From: GCA-2746605 sp963710615
Lineage (GTDB): Bacteria > Bacteroidota > Ignavibacteria > Ignavibacteriales > Melioribacteraceae
DNA: 64,000 bases
Direction: 5' to 3'
NCBI GenBank assembly: GCA_963710615.1
Contig: CAVQBF010000010.1
Location: forward strand, 1-64,000
Made by a program: the position numbers and the translations under genes. The stretch's first letter is position 1, and each line of letters begins with the position of its first letter. Below are positions 20,013 to 29,816 of the stretch, piece after piece. The notes below the pieces were generated by a model. The model did not search any database. It saw only the letters and a list, made by a program, of their open reading frames with translations, and was not told where the DNA came from.

Positions 20013-21443
20013 ATGAGTGACTCAAAATATCCATATAATCCAATACTGCTTGTTGATGATGAAATCAACTTACTCAACTCTTTTGAACTTACATTAATTG
20101 AGCATGGAATTGATAATACAATTATCTGCAGCGATAGTCGTGATGTTATGAATATTCTAAAAGAGAATAAAATTTCATTAATTCTCTTAGATCTTTCAAT
20201 GCCTTATATTAGGGGTGAAGAATTATTAAAGCAGATCGTACTAAATTATCCGGAGATTCAAGTTATTGTAGTTACAGGTGATACTGAAATAGAAACTGCT
20301 GTAAAATGTATGAAGCTTGGAGCATTTGATTATATTATTAAACCAGTTGAAAATACTCGCCTAATCAATGTAATTAAAAAAGCATTGGAAATTCAAAGAT
20401 TAAAAGATGAGAATAGTTCGCTTAAATCAATGCTTACATCAACCAATATTAGTAGGCCTGATGCATTTAGTGAAATAATTACTCAAAGCCCAAAAATGAA
20501 GTCCATTTTTCAATATATGGAAGCGATTGCAAATACTTCCGAACCAATTTTGGTAACAGGCGAAACGGGTGTTGGCAAAGAGCTTATTGCAAAAGCCCTC
20601 CACAAACTGAGTAATAGGACAGGTAATTTTGTTACCACCAATATTGCAGGATTAGATGACCAGATGTTTTCAGATACTCTATTCGGGCACAAAAGAGGAG
20701 CGTTTACAAATGCAATTCAAGATAGAAGCGGGCAATTAGAAAGAGCTGCTGGCGGTACAATTTTCTTGGATGAAATTGGTGATTTAGGATTTCAATCTCA
20801 GGTAAAGTTATTAAGACTACTCCAGGAAAAAGAATTCTATCCGTTAGGCTCTGACACACCAAGATATACCGATGCATTGATAATTTTAGCCACAAATAAA
20901 AACCTTGAACAAATGGTTCATGAAGCCAATTTTAGAAAAGATTTATTTTATCGACTTAATGTTCATAGAATATCTCCAGTTCCACTAAGGGAGCGCATGG
21001 AAGATCTGCCCTATTTGATTGATTATTTTTTAGAAAAAGCGGCAAAGAATTTTAAGAAGAATAAGCCTACTATTCCTCAAGAATTATATCCGTTATTATC
21101 TACATATCACTTTCCCGGGAATATAAGGGAACTTCAATCAATGATTTACGATGCTGTTGGGACACATAAATCAAAAGTAATGTCCCTTGCAATATTCAAA
21201 CAGTACATAGCTCCAAAAATGAATTTTGAACCGGCAAAACTTAGTAATCCTAATAATGAAAAAATTGTTTTTGGTGAATCTCTCCCTACATTAAAAGAAG
21301 TTCAAAATGAACTTGTCGTCAAAGCTTTAGAAAGAACAAATAACAATCAAAGTTTAGCTGCAAAAATTTTGGGTGTCACACGTCAAGCATTGAACAAAAG
21401 AATTCTTCAAATAAAAAATACTTCCGATCAAAAAAGAATCTGA
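20013..21443 (+). CDS. NtrC-family sigma-54-dependent response regulator
   Basis: A 476-residue activator. The receiver domain is residues 10-125, with phospho-acceptor Asp60 ('LILLDLSMP') and Lys110 ('YIIKPVE'). The AAA+ domain is about 152-385: Walker A 'GETGVGKE' (183-190), 'GTIFLDEIGDL' Walker B, and 'FPGNIRELQ' sensor II. The C-terminus is a Fis-type helix-turn-helix ('NNQSLAAKILGVTRQALNKRI'). The sigma-54 contact loop reads GAFTNA (229-234) instead of GAFTGA. Co-transcribed with the PAS kinase. Targets could include the pilin cluster or exopolysaccharide genes, but that is inference. Confidence 0.92.
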   Translation: MSDSKYPYNPILLVDDEINLLNSFELTLIEHGIDNTIICSDSRDVMNILKENKISLILLDLSMPYIRGEELLKQIVLNYPEIQVIVVTGDTEIETAVKCMKLGAFDYIIKPVENTRLINVIKKALEIQRLKDENSSLKSMLTSTNISRPDAFSEIITQSPKMKSIFQYMEAIANTSEPILVTGETGVGKELIAKALHKLSNRTGNFVTTNIAGLDDQMFSDTLFGHKRGAFTNAIQDRSGQLERAAGGTIFLDEIGDLGFQSQVKLLRLLQEKEFYPLGSDTPRYTDALIILATNKNLEQMVHEANFRKDLFYRLNVHRISPVPLRERMEDLPYLIDYFLEKAAKNFKKNKPTIPQELYPLLSTYHFPGNIRELQSMIYDAVGTHKSKVMSLAIFKQYIAPKMNFEPAKLSNPNNEKIVFGESLPTLKEVQNELVVKALERTNNNQSLAAKILGVTRQALNKRILQIKNTSDQKRI

Positions 21444-21569
21444 TAGAAAATAATGTCTCATTTTAGGATTATTTTCAAACTTGTAAAAGTAAATTTGTGT
21501 ATTTTACTGATTAATGAAATAATTTCTATTATGTAAGTTTATCGAAATTTATTTTTTTCGGGTTTCCAA

Positions 21570-22997
21570 ATGTTAAAACGCTATTTTATGCCGTTGTTAT
21601 TGATTTTAGCTTTCTCTTCAAACGGCATCGCTCAATTTTCTAAATATAAAACTAATCCCCTTTCTAATACTGTGCTATTAAGTATTGGCGGAGGAATTTC
21701 TCATAGTGAAACAGATTTTACTACCCCCGACCTTGGATTCTATGGTTACGGTTCTGCTGAATATTTATTTATGACTGACAAAGATTTTTTCTTGGGACTA
21801 AAACTTGTTGCTGATTATAGTCAATTAAGCGGTTCTTCATCTTCAACCAATAAATTTGAAACAGATTTACTCTCAGTTGGCCCGGCATTAACTCTAAATT
21901 ATCAATTGAATAAATCTATTTTCCCATATATTGCTCTGGGAGTAAAAAATCTTTGGTATTCAGATTTTACTGCCATGGACTTTACAGGAGAAATCGGTCT
22001 AAGACTTTTGATCTCAAGCTATTTTGCCATAAATGGAAATATTAGTCTTAATTTTATCACAGAAGATAATATTGATCAATTAGCAATTAGCGGTTCAAAC
22101 AATGATTTTCTTTCAACTTTTTCAATTGGATTTACTTATGCCGTTGATCTCACAGTTGCAGATGATTTAGATGGTGATGGTATCAAGAATAATTTTGATT
22201 CTTGCCCTGAGCAGGCTGAAGATTTTGATGGTTTTGAAGATGCTGACGGGTGCCCTGAATTTGATAATGATCTTGATGGTATTGTTGACTCTAAAGATAA
22301 TTGTGTAAATGAAGCTGAAGATTTTGACGGATTTGAAGATCAAGATGGTTGTCCCGATTATGATAATGATGGTGATAATATCTCTGATGAGAAAGATGAA
22401 TGTCCTGAAATGGCTGAAGATTTTGATGGTTTTGAAGATTCTGATGGTTGTCCCGATTTAGACAATGATAAGGATGGAATTTTAGATGCAAATGATAAAT
22501 GCCCTAATGAAGCAGAGAATTTCAATAATTATCAAGATACTGATGGATGCCCGGATGAAATACCGGAAACCAATATCATAGAAGAAATTAAACCCGAAGA
22601 AGAGATACAGAATAAAACAATTGAACCAAAAAATAAAGTAAGAATTGCAATACCAAATGAATTTTTGCTTGATGGAGAAGATGTATTCTCTTCTAATACT
22701 TCCAACATTCAAAAAAGTTATTTTAAAGAATTGAATGAAATTGCTGATATGATGAAAAGTAATCCTAGTTTCAGATGGAGAATTGAAGGTCACTTAGATA
22801 ATTCAGGTTCACCTGCTGAACGAAAAGCACTCTCTACAGCAATGGCTTCATCTGTTATGGACTATTTAGTCTCAAGAGGTGTTTCTTCAAGATCATTTCA
22901 GGTAATTGGATTAAGTGATGAATACCCGCTCGCGCCCAACTCAACAATTCAAGGCAGGTTAAAAAATCGCCGAGTTGAAATAAAAAGAATTCGATAA
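21570..22997 (+). CDS. OmpA-family outer-membrane protein with TSP3 repeats
   Basis: A 475-residue protein with signal peptide to 'SSNGIAQ'. The N-terminal half is an eight-stranded-like barrel (about 25-190). Then come about four thrombospondin type 3 calcium-binding repeats: 'DDLDGDGIKNNFDSCPE', 'DNDLDGIVDSKDNCVNEAED', 'DNDGDNISDEKDECPE', 'DNDKDGILDANDKCPNEAEN'. The C-terminal OmpA domain (about 360-475) has 'WRIEGHLDNSGSPAERKALS' and 'QGRLKNRRVEI' for non-covalent peptidoglycan binding. Likely role: an envelope tether with a Ca-stiffened linker. It appears monocistronic. Confidence 0.92.
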   Translation: MLKRYFMPLLLILAFSSNGIAQFSKYKTNPLSNTVLLSIGGGISHSETDFTTPDLGFYGYGSAEYLFMTDKDFFLGLKLVADYSQLSGSSSSTNKFETDLLSVGPALTLNYQLNKSIFPYIALGVKNLWYSDFTAMDFTGEIGLRLLISSYFAINGNISLNFITEDNIDQLAISGSNNDFLSTFSIGFTYAVDLTVADDLDGDGIKNNFDSCPEQAEDFDGFEDADGCPEFDNDLDGIVDSKDNCVNEAEDFDGFEDQDGCPDYDNDGDNISDEKDECPEMAEDFDGFEDSDGCPDLDNDKDGILDANDKCPNEAENFNNYQDTDGCPDEIPETNIIEEIKPEEEIQNKTIEPKNKVRIAIPNEFLLDGEDVFSSNTSNIQKSYFKELNEIADMMKSNPSFRWRIEGHLDNSGSPAERKALSTAMASSVMDYLVSRGVSSRSFQVIGLSDEYPLAPNSTIQGRLKNRRVEIKRIR

Positions 22998-23062
22998 TTT
23001 CTTTAAACTAATTCATTCCAATTGTTTTATTAGTAAGTCCCAATTTCAATATTTCACCCATT

Positions 23063-23091
23063 TTCTAATTGCAAATAGTTTGCAATTAGAA
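23063..23091. promoter_or_regulatory. Perfect 29-base palindrome, probable Zur/Fur-type operator
   Basis: Arms TTCTAATTGCAAA and TTTGCAATTAGAA are exact reverse complements around a TAG centre. It lies 21 bases before the ATG of the Fur-family gene that heads the znu-like operon. A TTTG at 23079 and TATCTTTA at 23102, 19 bases apart, match the Bacteroidota -33/-7 promoter pattern, so the dyad covers the -33 element, as expected for auto-repression. Confidence 0.75.
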
Positions 23092-23112
23092 TTATTTTAC
23101 TTATCTTTAGCT

Positions 23113-23502
23113 ATGGAAAACTTTATAAAAGTTATTAGGGATTCCGGATCAAAACTAACAGCCCCCCGGAAGATTGTATTAACCAAACTCGATAAAGCGA
23201 ACAAACCGCTAACATTGAAAGAAATACATAAACGTTGCGGAAATATTGATTTTTCCAGTGTATATCGATCAATTCTATTATTCAAAGAATTGGGACTGGT
23301 GGATGAAATTAATTTTGCTGATAAAAAAATAAGATACGAGTTAGTTTCAAAGCTACATCATCATCACATAATCTGCTCAAGCTGCGGGGAAATAAAAGAA
23401 TTGCCTATTTGCATCATCTCTGAAATTAAAAAACTGACTGAATATAAAATTACTAAACACACATTTGAGTTTATGGGGCTCTGTCCAAAATGTCAAAATT
23501 AA
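23113..23502 (+). CDS. Fur-family metalloregulator, probably Zur
   Basis: About 129 residues starting MENFIKVIRDSGSKLTAPRK at 23113; an earlier TTG would lie inside the operator palindrome and is not used. The winged-helix part includes 'LTLKEIHKRCGNIDFSSVYRSILLFKELGLV'. The metal region has 'KLHHHHIICSSCGEI' and 'GLCPKCQN', giving the two CxxC pairs of the structural zinc site. It overlaps the znuA-like gene by 13 bases and heads the zinc/manganese uptake operon, so zinc-responsive repression is most likely. Zur versus Mur/Fur cannot be settled from sequence alone. Confidence 0.85.
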   Translation: MENFIKVIRDSGSKLTAPRKIVLTKLDKANKPLTLKEIHKRCGNIDFSSVYRSILLFKELGLVDEINFADKKIRYELVSKLHHHHIICSSCGEIKELPICIISEIKKLTEYKITKHTFEFMGLCPKCQN

Positions 23503-24323
23503 AAATTTTAACTACAATAATAATTCTAATTACTTTCATTTCTTGTAATGATAAACCAAAGCAAAATATTGATGAAATAAATATTTCCGTTTCAATACCT
23601 CCCTATGCCGATTTTGTAAAGCAGATTGTCGGCAACAGAGCAAAAGTAAATACTTTAATCCCACCTGGAACTAATGCACACTCATTTGAACCAACTCCGA
23701 AACAGTTGAAAAGTATTCTAGATGCTAATATTTACTTTAGAGTTGGTGAAGACTTTAAGCTGGAAAACATTTTAATCGATAAGCTAAAATCAAATATTGA
23801 AAAAATTGTTGACTGCAGCAATGGAATAGAAATTATTAACCGAAATCCACATTTCTGGCTATCCCCGATAAATGTAAAAATTATTACCAAAACTATTGCT
23901 GACAGTTTAAGTCATTTCTATCCTCAGCATAAGAATTACTTTTTCAATAACAGAACCAGATTTATAAAACAAATTGATTCTGCTGACCAGATAATGAAGG
24001 ATATTTTAAAAAATAAATCTGACAAGTCATTATTTGTTTACCATCCGGCATGGAGATACTTTGCAGATTATTATGGTTTAGAAGAAATTGCAATTGAAAA
24101 AGACGGCAAGCACCCTAAAGCCAATGATCTTAAGGATTTTTTAGAAATTGCAAAATCTAAGGGAGCTAATTGTATTTTCTTTGATCCTCACTTTGATGAT
24201 AGTTCAGTATCAACTGTTGCAAATTCACTGAACCTAAAAATAGATTCTATAAATCCATTACCTGAAAATTATGTTCAGAATTTAATTGATATAGGTAATA
24301 AACTAGATGAGCACTTAAAATGA
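23490..24323 (+). CDS. znuA: Metal ABC transporter substrate-binding lipoprotein (ZnuA-like)
   Basis: A 277-residue cluster A-I (ZnuA/TroA) binding protein. The lipoprotein signal is MSKLKILTTIIILITFISC. Probable metal ligands are seen in 'GTNAHSFEP' (His), 'NPHFWLSP' (His), 'YHPAWRYFADYYGL' (His) and 'FFDPHFD' (Asp/His). The long His-rich loop of proteobacterial ZnuA is absent. It overlaps its ABC ATPase by an ATGA. Captures Zn or Mn at the outer face of the inner membrane; the metal is inferred from the adjoining regulator. Confidence 0.88.
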   Translation: MSKLKILTTIIILITFISCNDKPKQNIDEINISVSIPPYADFVKQIVGNRAKVNTLIPPGTNAHSFEPTPKQLKSILDANIYFRVGEDFKLENILIDKLKSNIEKIVDCSNGIEIINRNPHFWLSPINVKIITKTIADSLSHFYPQHKNYFFNNRTRFIKQIDSADQIMKDILKNKSDKSLFVYHPAWRYFADYYGLEEIAIEKDGKHPKANDLKDFLEIAKSKGANCIFFDPHFDDSSVSTVANSLNLKIDSINPLPENYVQNLIDIGNKLDEHLK

Positions 24324-25075
24324 AAACTGCCGTAGAATTAAGAAATGTCTCCGCTGGATATGAACCTGGTGATCTGATTATCCAGGATATTAACTTGACC
24401 GTTCAAGAAAAAGAATTTTTGGGAATTATTGGTCCAAACGGTGGCGGCAAAACTACTCTTTTAAAAATTATTTTGGGCTTAATTCAACCCAGTAAAGGTG
24501 AGGTTTTAATTTATGACGAACCCGTAAACTTTAAAGATTATAAAATTGGTTACGTCCCTCAATATTCAAATTTCGATAAAACATTTCCCATTTCTGTAAA
24601 AGATGTTGTCTCTATGGGACTTATATCAAAAAAGATATTCAGTAAAAAACTAACCAATTCTGAAAATCAGAGGGTTATGAATGCATTAGAACAGGTGAAT
24701 TTACTTAAGAAAATAAATATCCAAATTGGTCACCTTTCCGGAGGTGAACAACAAAGAGTTTTAATTGCAAGAGCTCTTGCAACTGACCCCAATATACTTA
24801 TCTTAGATGAACCAACAGCAAGTGTTGATGCACAAACCGGCATTAGCATTTATGAATTGTTGACCATCCTTAATAAAGAAAAAACTATTATAATGGTTTC
24901 GCATGATGTTGCCGCCATCTCAAGGTCAGTAAAGAAAATTGCATGTTTGAATAAAAAATTAGTTTACCATAATACCAAAGAAATTACAAAAGAAATGCTC
25001 GAAGAAACTTATCAGTGTCCCGTTGATTTAATTGCTCACGGAGTTCCACATAGAGTTTTAGAACATCATCATTAA
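24320..25075 (+). CDS. znuC: Metal ABC transporter ATP-binding protein (ZnuC-like)
   Basis: 251 residues. Walker A 'GPNGGGKTTLL', Q-loop 'YVPQYS', signature 'LSGGEQQRVLIARAL', Walker B 'ILILDEPTASVD', and the switch His in 'MVSHDVAA'. The C-terminal 'HGVPHRVLEHHH' is His-rich, common for this subfamily. Drives metal uptake with the permease 14 bases downstream. Confidence 0.92.
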   Translation: MKTAVELRNVSAGYEPGDLIIQDINLTVQEKEFLGIIGPNGGGKTTLLKIILGLIQPSKGEVLIYDEPVNFKDYKIGYVPQYSNFDKTFPISVKDVVSMGLISKKIFSKKLTNSENQRVMNALEQVNLLKKINIQIGHLSGGEQQRVLIARALATDPNILILDEPTASVDAQTGISIYELLTILNKEKTIIMVSHDVAAISRSVKKIACLNKKLVYHNTKEITKEMLEETYQCPVDLIAHGVPHRVLEHHH

Positions 25076-25089
25076 ACTTAAGAGAAACC

Positions 25090-25893
25090 ATGTTTGAGAT
25101 ATTTAGTTATGATTTTATGATAAATGCAATCATTGCCAGTGTATTGGCAAGTATTGCATGCGGAATTATCGGCTCGTACATTGTTATTAAAAGATTGGTC
25201 TTTTTAAGCGGAGGAATTGCACATTCAGCTTATGGTGGAATTGGACTTGGTTACCTTCTTTCTTTTAATCCAATTTTTGGTGCTGTCGGGTCCTCAATTC
25301 TGGGAGCAATATTTGTATCTAAAATGAGAAAAAATAAATCAGAGAATGAGGATACATTAATCGGAATAATTTGGGCTTTTGGAATGGCTTTAGGAGTTCT
25401 ATTCATTGGACTTGCACCCGGTTATGCCCCGGATCTAATGAGTTATTTATTCGGTAATATTCTTACTGTTTCAACGACAGAAATATGGCTAATGATTTCC
25501 GTTGATGTAATTGTAATTGCTGTTGTGGCATTATTTTTTAAAGAGTTCCAATCAATTACTTTTGATGAGGAATATGCAAAGACAACCGGGTTAAATGTTG
25601 ACTTTTATTATCTCATTTTATTCATTTTAATTGCTATAACTATTGTATTACTAATAAAACTTGTGGGAATTATTTTGGTGGTTGCCCTCTTAACAATTCC
25701 TGCCGCAATAAGTAAACTCTTCTCAAAATCATTAAAATCAATGATGTTCTACTCAATTGCCTTAGGACTATTATTTACATTGGTTGGTTTATTATTATCA
25801 TATTACCTAAATTTGCCTTCCGGTTCGGCAATAATTGTACTTTCGGTTTTTGGCTACTTTATTGCTTATAGTTTTAAAAATTTTTTTAGATAA
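25090..25893 (+). CDS. znuB: Metal ABC transporter permease (ZnuB-like)
   Basis: A 267-residue ABC-3 family membrane protein with about eight hydrophobic helices and family motifs 'VLASIACGIIGSYIVIKRLVF', cut here as ASIACGIIGSYIVIKRLVF, 'LSGGIAHSAYGGIGLGY' and 'GLNVDFYYLILFILIAI'. The end is 'YYLNLPSGSAIIVLSVFGYF'. Third gene of the uptake operon; lgt follows after 15 bases and may be co-transcribed. Confidence 0.9.
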   Translation: MFEIFSYDFMINAIIASVLASIACGIIGSYIVIKRLVFLSGGIAHSAYGGIGLGYLLSFNPIFGAVGSSILGAIFVSKMRKNKSENEDTLIGIIWAFGMALGVLFIGLAPGYAPDLMSYLFGNILTVSTTEIWLMISVDVIVIAVVALFFKEFQSITFDEEYAKTTGLNVDFYYLILFILIAITIVLLIKLVGIILVVALLTIPAAISKLFSKSLKSMMFYSIALGLLFTLVGLLLSYYLNLPSGSAIIVLSVFGYFIAYSFKNFFR

Positions 25894-25908
25894 AATCAAA
25901 AGAGAAAT

Positions 25909-26706
25909 ATGATTACTTGGGATGTAAGCCCTGAAATATTTTCATTGGGACCAATTCATGTTAGATGGTATGGTCTTTTATTTGCCGCTTCATTTTTGGT
26001 AGGCTTTCAAATAATGACCAAAATTTTTGCTAAAGAAAATAAAAGTGAAAAAGACTTAAATGATTTGTTTCTTTATATGATTGTCGGAACAATCTTAGGA
26101 GCCCGTCTAGGTCACTGCTTATTTTATAATCCCGATTACTATTTAAGTAATCCGTTGGAAATACTAAAAGTCTGGAAAGGTGGATTAGCGAGTCATGGTG
26201 CTGCCATTGGCATAGTAACTGCAATTTATTTATACTCAAAAAAGAAAGTCGGTCAATCTTTTTTATGGGTAATGGATAGAGTTGTTATCACAGTTGCTTT
26301 AGCCGGATTTTTTATCAGAACCGGCAACTTAATGAATTCTGAAATTATTGGAAAAGCCACTGATGTACCTTGGGCGTTTAAGTTTGTAAATTCTTATGTT
26401 GCTGATCCTTTAACACCAAGACACCCGGCACAACTATATGAGGCTCTAGCATATTTAGCCATTTTTGTGATTCTTTTTTTAATCTATCAAAAATCTTATA
26501 AAAAAATTAAAGAAGGTTTTTTATTTGGATTATTTTTAATCTCAATATTTTCGTCCAGATTTATAATTGAATTTTTCAAAGAGAATCAATCTGCTTTTGA
26601 ACAAGGAATGGTTCTTAACATGGGCCAACTTTTAAGTATTCCTTTAATATTATGGGGATTTTATCTTTTATTTGTAAACAATCCAACACCAACAATAAAG
26701 AAATAG
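25909..26706 (+). CDS. lgt: Prolipoprotein diacylglyceryl transferase
   Basis: A 265-residue inner-membrane enzyme that moves diacylglycerol from phosphatidylglycerol to the lipobox Cys of prolipoproteins. Family marks: 'HVRWYGLLFAASFLVGF' (residues about 18-34), 'GARLGHCLFYNPDYY', 'GGLASHGAAIGI', 'RTGNLMNSEIIGKATDVPW' and 'HPAQLYEALAY'. About seven membrane helices. The window encodes several lipoproteins as clients (23490, 26726, 10056). Confidence 0.95.
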   Translation: MITWDVSPEIFSLGPIHVRWYGLLFAASFLVGFQIMTKIFAKENKSEKDLNDLFLYMIVGTILGARLGHCLFYNPDYYLSNPLEILKVWKGGLASHGAAIGIVTAIYLYSKKKVGQSFLWVMDRVVITVALAGFFIRTGNLMNSEIIGKATDVPWAFKFVNSYVADPLTPRHPAQLYEALAYLAIFVILFLIYQKSYKKIKEGFLFGLFLISIFSSRFIIEFFKENQSAFEQGMVLNMGQLLSIPLILWGFYLLFVNNPTPTIKK

Positions 26707-26725
26707 AAAGACTAGAGGAAGTTAG

Positions 26726-27877
26726 ATGCATTTTACATATAAATTATTTTTATCGTTTGTTTTAGGGATTTTTGCTTCTGCACTAATTAGCTGCGAAAGC
26801 AAGGATACATCAAACTACAATTCTGAACTCGATTCGTTAAGATTTCCGGGGGAAGTTCATTTACGCAATATCAAACAGTTAACTTTTGGTGGCAATAATG
26901 CCGAAGCTTACTGGAGTTTTGACAGCAAACAATTAGTATTTCAAAGTGACTGGGATGCCATAAATTCTCAAGGCTGCGATCAGATTTTTATAATGAATGC
27001 CGATGGTTCTAAACTTACAAACGGCGATCAATATCAACTAGTCTCAACCGGTAAAGGAAGAACAACTTGTGCATATTTTCTAAAGGGCGACAAAAAAATA
27101 GTTTATGCTTCTACGCATGCAGCAGATGAAAATTGCCCTGAATCTCAGATGTTTGTAAATGGGAAGTATGTCTGGCCTATTTACGATACTTATAATATTT
27201 ATACTGCCGATGCCAATGGTGAAAACCAAGAGTTATTAATCGAAAGTAACAGCTATGATGCCGAAGCAACTGTTTCTCCAGATGGAAGATATATGATCTT
27301 CACTTCAACGAGAAGCGGTGATTTAGAACTTTGGCGTTACGAATTTGAAACAGCCGAATTATTGCAGCTTACAGATGAACTTGGTTATGACGGTGGCGCC
27401 TTTTTTTCACATGACTCCAAAAAAATTGTTTGGCGCGCAAGTCGCCCAGTCGGAGAAGCTGAAGCTCAGTATAAAGAATTGTTAGCACAAGGTTTGGTTG
27501 AACCAACCGCATTGAATATCTTTATTTCAGATATTGATGGAAAAAATGTACAGCAAATTACTGACTTACCGGGTGCAAACTGGGCACCATTCTTCCATCC
27601 TTCTGATAAAAAAGTGCTCTTCTGTTCAAATCATCATTCACAAAAAGAAGGCGGGAGATTATTTGATATTTTTATGATTGATTTGAAAACTAAAAAAATT
27701 GAGCAAATTACTCACAGCGGAACATTTGACGCTTTCCCAATGTTTTCTCCCGATGGAAAAAAGTTAGCATTTGCATCAAATAGACAAGCTGATGGTAACC
27801 CAACAAGAGCTACAAATGTTTTTGTTGCCGATTGGGTTGAAAAACCAAGTGAAGCTGATTTACTATTTGGCAAATAA
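26726..27877 (+). CDS. TolB-like PD40 propeller lipoprotein
   Basis: A 383-residue protein with a lipobox-like ASALISC at the end of the signal sequence. The mature part is a WD40-like PD40 beta-propeller ('EAYWSFDSKQLVFQSDWD', 'EATVSPDGRYMIFTSTRSGD', 'DAFPMFSPDGKKLAFASNR'). It resembles TolB C-terminal domains and the Bacteroidota PD40 periplasmic family. Lies 20 bases after lgt. No catalytic motif; probably a periplasmic binding or scaffold protein. Confidence 0.8.
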   Translation: MHFTYKLFLSFVLGIFASALISCESKDTSNYNSELDSLRFPGEVHLRNIKQLTFGGNNAEAYWSFDSKQLVFQSDWDAINSQGCDQIFIMNADGSKLTNGDQYQLVSTGKGRTTCAYFLKGDKKIVYASTHAADENCPESQMFVNGKYVWPIYDTYNIYTADANGENQELLIESNSYDAEATVSPDGRYMIFTSTRSGDLELWRYEFETAELLQLTDELGYDGGAFFSHDSKKIVWRASRPVGEAEAQYKELLAQGLVEPTALNIFISDIDGKNVQQITDLPGANWAPFFHPSDKKVLFCSNHHSQKEGGRLFDIFMIDLKTKKIEQITHSGTFDAFPMFSPDGKKLAFASNRQADGNPTRATNVFVADWVEKPSEADLLFGK

Positions 27878-27944
27878 TAATTGTTTAACAAAAGATTGAA
27901 TGATCAAATTTTACAAATAATAATTAGATTATTTATTCTAGCCT

Positions 27945-28373
27945 ATGACAATTTCAGAATTTGAAAATAAATGGCTTCAAAAAATTAGGAATGAGCTACT
28001 TAAATTTTTTCCGGATGATTTTATAGAGTTTGAGAATTTTAATATTTTAGAATTGCCTCAGAAACCTCTGCTTAAAGGTTCAGAACTTTTTGGCTCATAT
28101 GAAATTATTGATACTGACGGTATTCCATTTATTAGTGTCGATAGTACAAATAAATTAAAATATATTTTATACTCCAATCTTAGCAAACCGGAAAGAATTA
28201 AAATTCCTTTAGATAATTCAGAAATAACAAACTCTGTGAAAAAATACGAGAAACATCTTGATGAAATTCTGAAAATGATTATCAATGATTTCAAATCAGA
28301 ATTTCCAACATCAAATAAACATGTCTCTGTCTCCAGCAAAATCTTTCAACTGTTAAACCTTCACCGATATTAA
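27945..28373 (+). CDS. Hypothetical 142-residue protein
   Basis: No family recognised. It is soluble, acidic-hydrophobic, mixed alpha/beta by inspection, with no signal peptide. It lies 12 bases before the RNA methyltransferase gene, suggesting co-transcription. The ATG is preceded within a few bases by TTATTCTAGCC, similar to the TTATCTTTAGCT before the Fur-family gene, so the message may be leaderless or nearly so. Confidence 0.65.
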   Translation: MTISEFENKWLQKIRNELLKFFPDDFIEFENFNILELPQKPLLKGSELFGSYEIIDTDGIPFISVDSTNKLKYILYSNLSKPERIKIPLDNSEITNSVKKYEKHLDEILKMIINDFKSEFPTSNKHVSVSSKIFQLLNLHRY

Positions 28374-28384
28374 CCGGAAAAATT

Positions 28385-29816
28385 GTGATAAAATTAAGCT
28401 CTAATATTTCAGATTATATAAAATCACTCTTCGGTGAAGACTTTCTTAATAACTATGAAGAGTTTGTTGAAAGTAAATACCCAACCATAATTAGAGTATC
28501 TGAATCTCAGGAGAGCCTCAATAATTTGCTTACTAGTTTAGCAAAACAAGGAATTGAATTAAGTAATATTAAAACTGTTCCAAATGCCTATGAAGTTGTA
28601 AAGGGCGAAGAGAATATCGGGAAAACAATTGAACACACTTTGGGGAAATACTACATCCAAAGTTTATCTTCGATGATTCCGCCACTGATATTAAATCCAA
28701 CTAAAGATGATGTTGTACTGGATCTTTGTGCGGCTCCCGGTTCAAAATCTACGCAACTTGCAGAAATGATGGAATACAAAGGAACTCTTTATTCAAATGA
28801 ACCGAATTTATCAAGAGTTAAAGCCCTTGTGCACAATCTTGATAAAATGAATACCGTGAACATGAGTGTAATAAAAGAAAAAGGTGAAGTACTAAGTAAA
28901 ACTTTTCCAAATTATTTTGATAAGATTTTGGTTGATGCACCATGCTCAGCGCTTGGAGTTGTTCAAAAAAAGCAGGAAGTGAGCAATTGGTGGAATCCAA
29001 AACAAGTTGATATTATTTCTTCACTTCAGCTAAGACTTTTAATAAGTGCCATAAAAATGGCAAAGGTCGGTGCTGAAATTGTCTATTCAACTTGTACATT
29101 AACTGTTGAAGAAAATGAATTTATAATTGATAAAGTCTTAAGTAAATATCCTGTTGAGTTAGAATCTTTTGATCTAGATCTACCGCACAAAAATGGATTT
29201 GTAAAAGTTGGAGATTATAATTTTGATGAATCACTGAGTTTAACAAAAAGAATAATTCCTTGGGAATTAAAATCAGAAGGATTCTTTGTTGCTAAATTGA
29301 GAAAAACCGGTGATACAGAAGATCCAGTTCCAAGTTATAACAACAATAGAGATAAGAAATTTGCCGTAAATTCAAATAATAAGAGAATTAAAAAATACCT
29401 GAAAGAGATTGCTGAATATTTTGGAATCGATTCAGAAATTTTTGAAAATTATAAGTATATCATCAATGGAACTGATATAAATTTTACAAATGCCGATTCT
29501 CTTGATTATGATCCAAATTACTTTTTACGTGTTGGGACCAAATTTGGTTTAATTGATAAAAACGATACAGTTGAAATTAAATAGTCACGCAGCCCAAATT
29601 TTAGGCAAATTTGCGACTAAAAATATTGTTGAAATTGAAAATGAAGATGAGCTGAAATCTTACTTTTCGGGTGGAATTATTTATCGCTCAGATTTAGGTA
29701 AGGGACAAAAAATTGTAAAATATAATAATTATTTCCTCGGTACAGGCGTTGCAATTGAAAATCAGCTAAAAAGTCAGTTTCCCCGCTCAAAACGGACAGG
29801 GAATATTACGATTTAA
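28385..29816 (+). CDS. RsmF/NSUN-type RNA cytosine-5 methyltransferase (frameshifted near the end)
   Basis: SAM-dependent m5C methyltransferase, GTG start. Motif I 'DLCAAPGSKSTQLAEMM', motif IV 'DAPCSALGVVQKKQE' and motif VI 'YSTCTLTVEENEF' supply the two catalytic Cys. The frame stops at 29584, but the next frame, to 29816, encodes the expected C-terminal RNA-binding part ('LNSHAAQILGKFATK', 'GQKIVKYNNYFLGTGVAI', 'KSQFPRSKR'). Removing one A near 29574 joins them as VELNSHAAQ. The intact protein has about 477 residues, usual for RsmF-like enzymes. Substrate (16S rRNA position) is not determined. Confidence 0.85.

Noticed and set aside
22291..22793. Long open frames opposite the TSP3-OmpA gene
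   Set aside because: Mirror frames caused by repetitive Asp codons; no start signals and the sense gene is certain.
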